This document shows positions 57,456 through 64,000 of a stretch of DNA of 64,000 nt, piece after piece. Under the pieces are notes generated by a model, which was not told the DNA's origin, did not search any database, and saw only the letters and a list, made by a program, of their open reading frames with translations. The DNA is taken from assembly GCA_038363925.1 (NCBI GenBank), contig JAQQWL010000008.1:2108001-2172000 (forward strand), given 5' to 3'. This DNA is from Apiospora phragmitis (taxonomy: Eukaryota > Ascomycota > Sordariomycetes > Amphisphaeriales > Apiosporaceae). Made by a program: the position numbers and the translations under genes. Position 1 is the first letter of the stretch, and each line of letters begins with the position of its first letter.

Positions 57456-60400
57456 ATGGCCACCATGTCGCCGCCGGGCATACTGAAGACGGCGCTGGCG
57501 CTGGGCTTCCTGTTCTCGTCCGCTATCGCACCAGGTCTCGTCATGGCCCAGACAAACTACACGCAGGTCGATATGATGCGGGCTCAGCTTGCGCTGATGG
57601 GCGCTCGATCCGACGATTGCCCCCCTTGGTGAGTGCTCTCCCTCTGATGCAGCTTCTTCACACAAGCTTTCCCCCCTGTCGCCTTCTTAGCCAGAGTGGC
57701 GCAAGCTGATCGCTGACTCGTAATCTATAGCTTCAACTGCCTCCTACCCGCCTACACCTGCGGCCAATATGCCCCATGCAAGGAATATAACGGAAAGTGC
57801 GATTGCCCTCCGGGCTTTGGAGGCGACGATTGCATTGAGCCCAGTATGTACCACCGAGAAGATACTTTTGCCTTTTTGCATGCAACGACATAGTGCTAAC
57901 GCTTGAAACCTACAGCTTGCGGCTCGCTGGCCCGAGGCAAAGACCGACCGATGCGACAGGGCGACACCTGTGAATGCGACGAGGGCTGGACCGGCATCAA
58001 CTGCAACATCTGCACCGAGAACAAGGCCTGCAACGCGCTCATGGAAACCGATGACGGAGGAGTCTGCTACCAAACTGGCGACGTCGTGAAGCAGAACTAC
58101 CAGATGTGCGACATTACCAATGCTAAGATTCTTAGCATGCTCGACGGCAAAATTCCTCAAGCCACTTTCTCCTGTCAGAAGGAAGACGGCTTTTGCGATT
58201 TTCAATGTACGTGAAAGATCACGTCCATGCGTCAACTTTGCCATACTTTTGCTGATTTTTGTTTCAATAGTCTGGATCGACCGTATCGAATCTTTCTACT
58301 GCCATCTCACCGAATGCGAGGCCCACGCCGATCTCGACGAAGGAACAAATAGCACATACTATAAATGTGATAAGGCACAGTGTGCTTGCGTTCCCGGACG
58401 CATGCTTTGCGGTCAGCAGGGTTCCATCGACCTGACAGACATGTTAAAGGAAGAGATCCATGGACCAGCCAGCTTCTCCTGCGACCAGAAGAAGAATGGC
58501 GAAAACAAATGCAAATTCAAGGAGCCGGCACTGGACCAGCTTACCCAAGACGTGTTTGGCGACCCCAGTATTGAGCTCAACTGCCAGTCCGGTGAATGTT
58601 TACATCAAACCGAGGTTCCTGGTTACCAACGTCCCGTCAAGAAGATCAACACGCCTCTCATTGCCGGCGTCATCGCAGGATGCTCACTCTTCTTAGTGGC
58701 TGTCATTTTCGGGGTGTGGTATCTATCTCGCCGGTCCTTCAAGTATAGCCAGATCTCTCTGGACGACTCCGACGATGAAGCCATGAAGCTCATGGCAGAC
58801 CATAAGCCAGCATCGCTGTACTTCGAAAACGTAGCGTACGACCTGAATGGCAAGCGTATTCTTGACAACGTTCAGGGTGTGGCACATCCTGGAGAGATCA
58901 TGGCCATCATGGGCGCGTCAGGGGCCGGGAAGACCACCTTCCTCGACATACTAGCTCGCAAGAACAAGCGCGGCGAGGTCAGCGGCGACTTTTACGTCAA
59001 CGGGGAGAAGGTTACAGACACCGACTACAAAAACGTCATTGGCTTTGTTGATCAAGAGGACACTATGCTCCCCACGCTCACGGTGCACGAAACTATCTTG
59101 ATCTCGGCTCTGCTTCGACTACCGGCAGGAATGGGCCGAGCTGCCAAAGAGCAAAGGGTATGGGAAGTGGAGAAGCAACTCGGCATCTATCACATTCGCG
59201 ACTCACTGATCGGATCTGAGGAAGGTAAGGGTCGCGGTATCTCAGGTGGTGAGAAGCGACGAGTCGGTATCGCGTGTGAGCTCGTCACCAGCCCATCGAT
59301 CCTTTTCCTCGATGAGCCGACCAGTGGCTTGGATGCTTACAATGCTTACAATGTCGTCGAATGCCTCGTCACTCTGGCGAAGACGTACAAGCGAACGGTC
59401 ATATTCACTATTCATCAACCTCGTTCCAACATTGTGGCACTGTTCGACCGGTTGATGCTCCTGGCTAAGGGGAAAGCCGTGTACTCCGGATCGTTTGCCC
59501 ATTGCCAGGAATACTTCGACAGCATTGGATACTCCTGCCCTCCCGGTTTCAACATCGCCGACTATCTTGTAGATCTTACCATGCATGCCGGTACATACGA
59601 ACCCTACGATGATGGTACGCTCAATGCAGACAACGCCAGCGTGGGGCCTAGCAGCACTACCGCTGTGAAGTCAATTGCGAGTATTTCCGGCAACAGCACT
59701 GCAGGCGAAAGCATCTCTACGGATCCGTCCTCAAGCCGGCTCAGGGCCAAGCGGAGAGATTCCGTCAAACAGAAACAAGACCGCGACCTCTATACCCGCA
59801 GGAAGAACACGGCTGATACTGCAGCATCATCGGATGTAGGGGAGGAAATTGGTGCCTATAAGCTCCGGGCACAACCCCCGCCTCAAATTCACGTCGAAGA
59901 GGCTCACGACCTGCCACCGTCTGCCTCAGCTGACACCGATTTGGATATCCTGTTTCAAGCGTATCTCGAATCCGACATCGCGGCCGACACGCACGATGAA
60001 ATCCACCAAGCAATCGAAAACGCCCAGGCTGCCAATGGCCAGAATGGATATTCGCCTGAGGGCCCTAATATCTTCACTAGTGCTATCGGCAAAGGCTATG
60101 CTCGTCCCAGCTACCTGAGACAGTTTTTCATTCTGTCAGGACGTACATGGAAGAACTTGTACCGGAACCCACTCCTGATGCTGATGCATTACGCAGTTGC
60201 CATTCTACTTGCCGTCCTCTCAGGTTTCCTGTTCTATGGCCTTACTGATGACATCCCTGGTTTCCAGAACCGTCTGGGTTTGTTCTTCTTCCTCCTCGCC
60301 CTCTTCGGTTTCAGCACATTGACCACCCTGAATGTGTTTGCATCGGAACGCCTCCTGATCGTCCGCGAAAGAGCCAATGGATACTACTCGCCCATTACGT

Positions 60401-60943
60401 ATTTCGCCGCCAAGGTGCTCTTCGACATTGTTCCTCTGCGTATCATCCCTCCCATTCTGATGGGTATCATCATCTACCCCATGACCGGCTTGGTCCCAGA
60501 TGTAGAGCACTTTTTCACCTTCATCCTGATTCTTGTCCTCTTCAACATGGCTGCGGCGGCAATCTGTCTCTTTATCGGTATTGTTTGCAAGGATGCCAGT
60601 GTTGCTAACTTGGTGGGATCGCTGGTTATGCTCTTTCTCTTTGCTATTCGCCGGCCTGCTGCTCAACCATGACGCTATCCCTGCCTCGGCTATCTGGCTC
60701 CAGTCGCTGTCAATCTTCCACTACGGCTTCGAAGGCTTGATCGTCAATGAGGTGGTCAAGCTTAACCTCGTCGATCAGAAGTACGGTCTGGACATCCGGG
60801 TCCCCGGCGCCGTCATCCTGAGCAGCTTCGGATTCAACAACGGCGCCCTCTGGTGGGATGTAATTAACCTAGGCATCTTTGCCGGGGTCTTCGTCGTCCT
60901 GGCCTATGCCGCCATGCACTTTTTGCTTGTTGAGAAGCGATGA
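57456..60943 (+). CDS. ADP1: ABC transporter, ADP1-type (ABCG half-transporter with EGF-like ectodomain), with a one-base frameshift
   Basis: Exons 57456-57628, 57731-57843, 57916-58206 and 58271-60943. Signal peptide ([19 protein letters not shown]), then Cys-rich EGF-like repeats ([24 protein letters not shown]), one TM ([20 protein letters not shown]) and the nucleotide-binding domain: Walker [10 protein letters not shown], signature ISGGEKRRV, Walker [10 protein letters not shown]-loop TIHQPRS. A low-complexity linker leads to the ABC2 membrane domain. The total is 3,250 bp, one too many: VGSLVMLF is followed by [14 protein letters not shown] in the next frame, so one T is extra at 60,634-60,636. 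Orthologues of yeast Adp1 share this order; substrate unknown. Confidence 0.9.
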
Positions 60944-61614
60944 TCGCAACACAGGTGATGAAATTGGCTTAGAGTGAGATGGTATTGTAGGATAGATCTG
61001 TATTTCGAGGCATTTTCGCCTTTAGCATGTTCGGGTGACAAAGACTGAGGAAGATTAGCGCAGGAGAGGTTTCCATATGTTGATGCAGGCATACGAAGAA
61101 GGCAGCAGATGCACACTGCCTGTCATGTGGGTTTGAGATTGTATTTCTTCATCATGGGACTGGCGTTCAACGGGGTTGATTTGTTCATAGGCTCGGTCGA
61201 TCTGTTAGTCAAGATAGACCTATCAATGCATAACATAACGTATCTTACATAGAAATGTCGGACGAAATCATTCTTACTTTTTGTGTTTAGGTATGTACAG
61301 GGATAATGCACGATTAGTACGACAAACCAGCCATGCCCATATACTATTGCGATGATGATACAGTACATGATTCGCTCCGCCCACCCCCTCTATTGAGTCC
61401 CCTTACGTGTCAATATACATATCCTCTTGCCTCACTCATACACCCGCTAGCAAGTCATCAAACATCCTGTCCCATACTCTACATAGCCGTGTCGTATAGC
61501 ATAGCACAATGAAGGGTTCCAGGGTAATCACGACTCGCTGCCCGTCGCACCCGAACTGCACAGGTTGTTTTTGTATTTAAGATGCTATTCTTCTTGTCCA
61601 TTGTCAGGCGTGGT
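60944..61614. other. Convergent 3' intergenic region
   Basis: 3' ends of the ABC transporter and the mitoribosomal gene; AT-richer, no coding. Confidence 0.5.
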
Positions 61615-62601
61615 TTAGTTGGTGGTCGGCTCGTCCATGGCGCCGCCCGTGAGCTCCTCGGCGATCTTGTGGTGGCGCTTGGTGGTGCGGCTCATGTTGT
61701 CGCTCTGGACGACGCGGTTGCTGGTGCCCATGACCTCGCCCATCATCTGGGTGACGGTCTTGGGGGCACTCTCGATGTCCCAGATGCTGTCGCAGGGCAT
61801 GCCCTTCGAGGTCTTGTTGGCGAAGAAGTCCGGGTGGAACTCCTCCTCGACGGCCTTGGCGAGGTCGGCCTCGCTCACGATGAAGCTGCGGGCGTTCATG
61901 TACAGCTGCTGCAGCGCGTCGCGGCGCGCCTGCGACTTGACCTCGGCGATGGCCCTCGTCCGCTCGGCGGACTCGCGGGCCTGCTCGAAGCGTTGGGGGT
62001 CCTGCGGCACGTGCGTCGCCAGCACCGAGGCCCGCACCGTGGCGGCGGTCAGGCGGTCCGACTCGTGCGGCGGCGCGTTCATGGCGGTACGGTTCGCCAT
62101 GTCGTTGCGGCGGGACCGCTCGTTGCGAGCGGCCGTCGTGCGCTGTGTGCGCGTCCACAACGCCTTGATACTCTCCTCCATGTTGCGGCGGCGGCCCGCG
62201 GCCATGCGCCGCCGCCAGGCCTCGGCCTCGGACGAGGTCGAGGCGAGGGCCTTGGCCGAGGTCGGCTGGGGCGCCGACTTCTTCAGCCATGTCGGCGAGG
62301 TCTTGGACAGCTCGCCCTTGCGCTGCTTGAAGATCGGCCGCGGCACGGGCAGGTGACCCTTGTACGAGAGCGGGGAGCGGCGCTGGTCCTCGACGGCTTG
62401 CGAGAGCGGCGGGGTCGGCACGTTGATGTACAGGGGCGACTCGGGGGGTATCCGCTGGCGGACTGGGCTCGTGGGCGTGCTGCTGAATGTGCGCATTGCT
62501 GTTATTGTTGCCGTGGACGGACGCATGAGTGAGGAGGTGGTGTTGTTGCTGGCGGTGGAGGTGGCGGCCCGGCAGAGGGCCCTCTGCATTGTGGGAGCCA
62601 T
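61615..62601 (-). CDS. Probable mitochondrial small-subunit ribosomal protein mS26 (Pet123-like)
   Basis: Intronless, 328 residues from MAPTMQRAL (a Met at 62,634 is possible but gives a poorer presequence). The N-terminus is Arg/Ser/Thr-rich, a mitochondrial targeting signal. The conserved part starts YKGHLPVPRPIFKQR and continues with a long Arg/Ala/Glu-rich helix (EAWRRRMAAGRRRNMEESI), and LQQLYMNARSFIVSEADL near the C-terminus. This matches what I recall of fungal mS26/Pet123, including the PVP-R-IF block. A divergent 572 bp region separates it from NOG2. The name is moderately secure. Confidence 0.65.
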   Translation of the reverse strand: MAPTMQRALCRAATSTASNNTTSSLMRPSTATITAMRTFSSTPTSPVRQRIPPESPLYINVPTPPLSQAVEDQRRSPLSYKGHLPVPRPIFKQRKGELSKTSPTWLKKSAPQPTSAKALASTSSEAEAWRRRMAAGRRRNMEESIKALWTRTQRTTAARNERSRRNDMANRTAMNAPPHESDRLTAATVRASVLATHVPQDPQRFEQARESAERTRAIAEVKSQARRDALQQLYMNARSFIVSEADLAKAVEEEFHPDFFANKTSKGMPCDSIWDIESAPKTVTQMMGEVMGTSNRVVQSDNMSRTTKRHHKIAEELTGGAMDEPTTN

Positions 62602-63173
62602 TGCGACTTGTTGGAGTGTGACCGCAATGGTCACAGAATGTACGAGACGAATTGATCTGTTCGTGCAGTCGCCTCTTTATCGACTAAACGTCGGGGTCCA
62701 AGTCGAAAGATGGAGATTCGAGTCTTGACTTCGGCTCCCACTGATCAGTAAACCTAGCTGGCAGCAAAAAGTTGAAGACCCGAAAATCGATAGCTGGATG
62801 TGGCTTACGTGCGTTTTGCTGGGGACGATTGATTGGCCTAATCGAAGCCCGCAGCAGGGGCCCACTCTTCCCCTGGCATTTGGGGTCAGATGTGGCTGAT
62901 TGATTTTCTGTCTGCTGCAGAAGTGGTTGGATGTCGGCGGCAGAATAAAATTCCAGGCGGTCAAAAAGTTCTGGCAGTGGTGGGGTCCGACAGCTCCAGA
63001 ACCTTTGCCAATTCACATTTTCCCCAATCACCTTGAGCCGCAAAATCTTCCCATACTCCTTCACTACACAAGCTGCAGAGTCTCGAGGTCTTGTTTCTCG
63101 CCTTGACTTGCAAATCTTTTCTTCTTCTCTCCCTCCCTTCTTTAGGACGTGCTACTCTTGAACATCAATCATC
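62602..63173. promoter_or_regulatory. Divergent promoter region, mS26-like / NOG2
   Basis: 572 bp between two start codons pointing apart, both genes serving ribosome formation (mitochondrial and 60S). A pyrimidine tract (63,117-63,145) precedes NOG2. Co-regulation is plausible only. Confidence 0.45.
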
Positions 63174-64000
63174 ATGGGTACCGGCAAGAAAGAACAGAGC
63201 CGGCGGGAACGCCAGGGCAAGACGGGCGATGGCTTCGGCAACCTCAAGGTCAAGGGCGAGAACTTCTACCGCTCGGCCAAGCGGGTCAAGACGCTGAACA
63301 TGCGCACGCACGGCCTGGCGCAGCGCAACGCCAGCGGCCAGATCACGCAGGCCGCCGTCCACCAGAGCCGCGACGTCCCGACCGCGCGCGTCGAGCCGAA
63401 CCGCAAGTGGTTCACCAACACGCGGGTCATCTCGCAGGACTCGCTCGCGTCGTTCCGCGACGCCGTCGAGAACTCGGCCAAGGACCCCTACCAGGTGCTC
63501 CTCAAGACCAACAAGCTGCCCATGACCCTCATCAAGGATGGCGCCGGCGCCGGCTTCGAGCTCAACGGGCTCAAGCAGCACCAGGCCAAGATGACCATCG
63601 AGACGTCGCCCTTCGCCAGGTCTTCGGGCCCAAGGCGTCGCGGAAGCGCGTCAAGCTCGGCGCGAGCAGCATCGAGGACCTGGCGGGAGGCGCCGACAAG
63701 GCTATGGACACATACCAAGAGCGCTTGGAACAGGCTCGGCTGCTCAGTGGGAACTCCAACGAGATTGAGGATGGCGGCGCGGATGCCCGCCCTGAAGACC
63801 TTGGTCAGGTGTCTATGAATAACGAGCCCGTGTTCGACAAGGGACAGAGCAAGCGTATCTGGGTAAGTTGAAGCAACCATCATGCCCCACCTTCCAATGT
63901 TTTCTTCTGATTTAGATGCTAACTCTAATGTGCCCTACAGAACGAGCTGTACAAGGTAATCGACTCCTCTGATGTTCTTCTCCATGTCTTGGATGCCCGT
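63174..64000 (+). CDS. NOG2: Nucleolar GTP-binding protein 2 (NOG2/NUG2), N-terminal part, with a one-base frameshift
   Basis: Circularly permuted GTPase needed for late nuclear 60S maturation. Start MGTGKKEQSRRERQGKTGDG at 63,174, the near-invariant family N-terminus. It continues with VKGENFYRSAKRVKTLNM and IETSPFA, then the frame breaks. VFGPKASRKRVKLG lies in the next frame, so a base is missing at 63,618-63,620. Intron at 63,865-63,940 (GTAAGT...CTACAG), then NELYKVIDSSDVLLHVLDAR, entering the G domain, where the window ends. The gene is essential in yeast and single-copy in fungi, so the lesion is probably an error in the sequence. Confidence 0.92.

Noticed and set aside
61582..62532. 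316-residue plus-strand open frame
   Set aside because: Antisense of the mS26-like gene.
1..64000. CRISPR array, prophage or bacterial operon
   Set aside because: Introns, fungal families and RIP show a fungal nuclear sequence; no spaced short repeats of the CRISPR kind were seen.

Overview
This is a nuclear segment from a filamentous ascomycete, probably a Sordariomycete. The genes carry short GT-AG introns. Typical Pezizomycotina families are present: a fungal rhodopsin-like receptor, P450, GH79, GH64, AA9 LPMO, DHA1 MFS, 2EXR and hemerythrin. A 13 kb block is saturated with the footprint of repeat-induced point mutation (RIP): very AT-rich, almost no CpA/TpG, CpG retained. No species is claimed.

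Left arm (1-35,460), gene-bearing. A receptor-like gene runs off the left edge and is divergent from a P450. There follow a small single-pass membrane protein, a secreted GH79, an SDR, a decayed DUF3433-like fragment between degenerate direct repeats, a secreted M43 metalloprotease, a 2EXR gene abutting the 5' half of an inverted SDR gene, about 4 kb without genes, a secreted GH64 glucanase tail-to-tail with an AA9-CBM1 LPMO, a PLP aminotransferase, an MFS exporter, a secreted protein of unknown function and an ICMT-like methyltransferase. Four secreted hydrolases suggest a life on plant or fungal polymers.

Middle (35,461-53,254), a transposon nest between two damaged, divergently oriented genes. 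An HSP70-like gene (minus) and a coiled-coil gene (plus) have lost or eroded 5' ends facing the nest. The nest can be resolved: a Fot1/pogo-type DNA transposon (38,036-51,398; TIRs, TA duplication) was hit by a Ty3/gypsy LTR family twice, leaving a solo LTR (38,348-38,986; duplication CGGCG) and a full-length element in the other orientation (40,573-51,349; duplication ATTAT). That element carries a smaller nested LTR element (46,297-49,463; duplication ATATA). Two introns of the HSP70-like gene are near-copies of each other and resemble introner-like elements.

Right arm (53,255-64,000), mostly housekeeping: a hemerythrin-domain protein, a small mitochondrial protein, an ADP1-type ABC transporter, a probable mitoribosomal mS26 (Pet123) and, head-to-head with it, the N-terminal part of the nucleolar GTPase NOG2.

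A recurring oddity is that at least nine genes carry a single-base frameshift, usually one missing C or G, placed so that conserved motifs switch frame. One is in NOG2, which is essential in yeast. Uncorrected sequencing indels are the simplest explanation; the gene ends given here allow for them.
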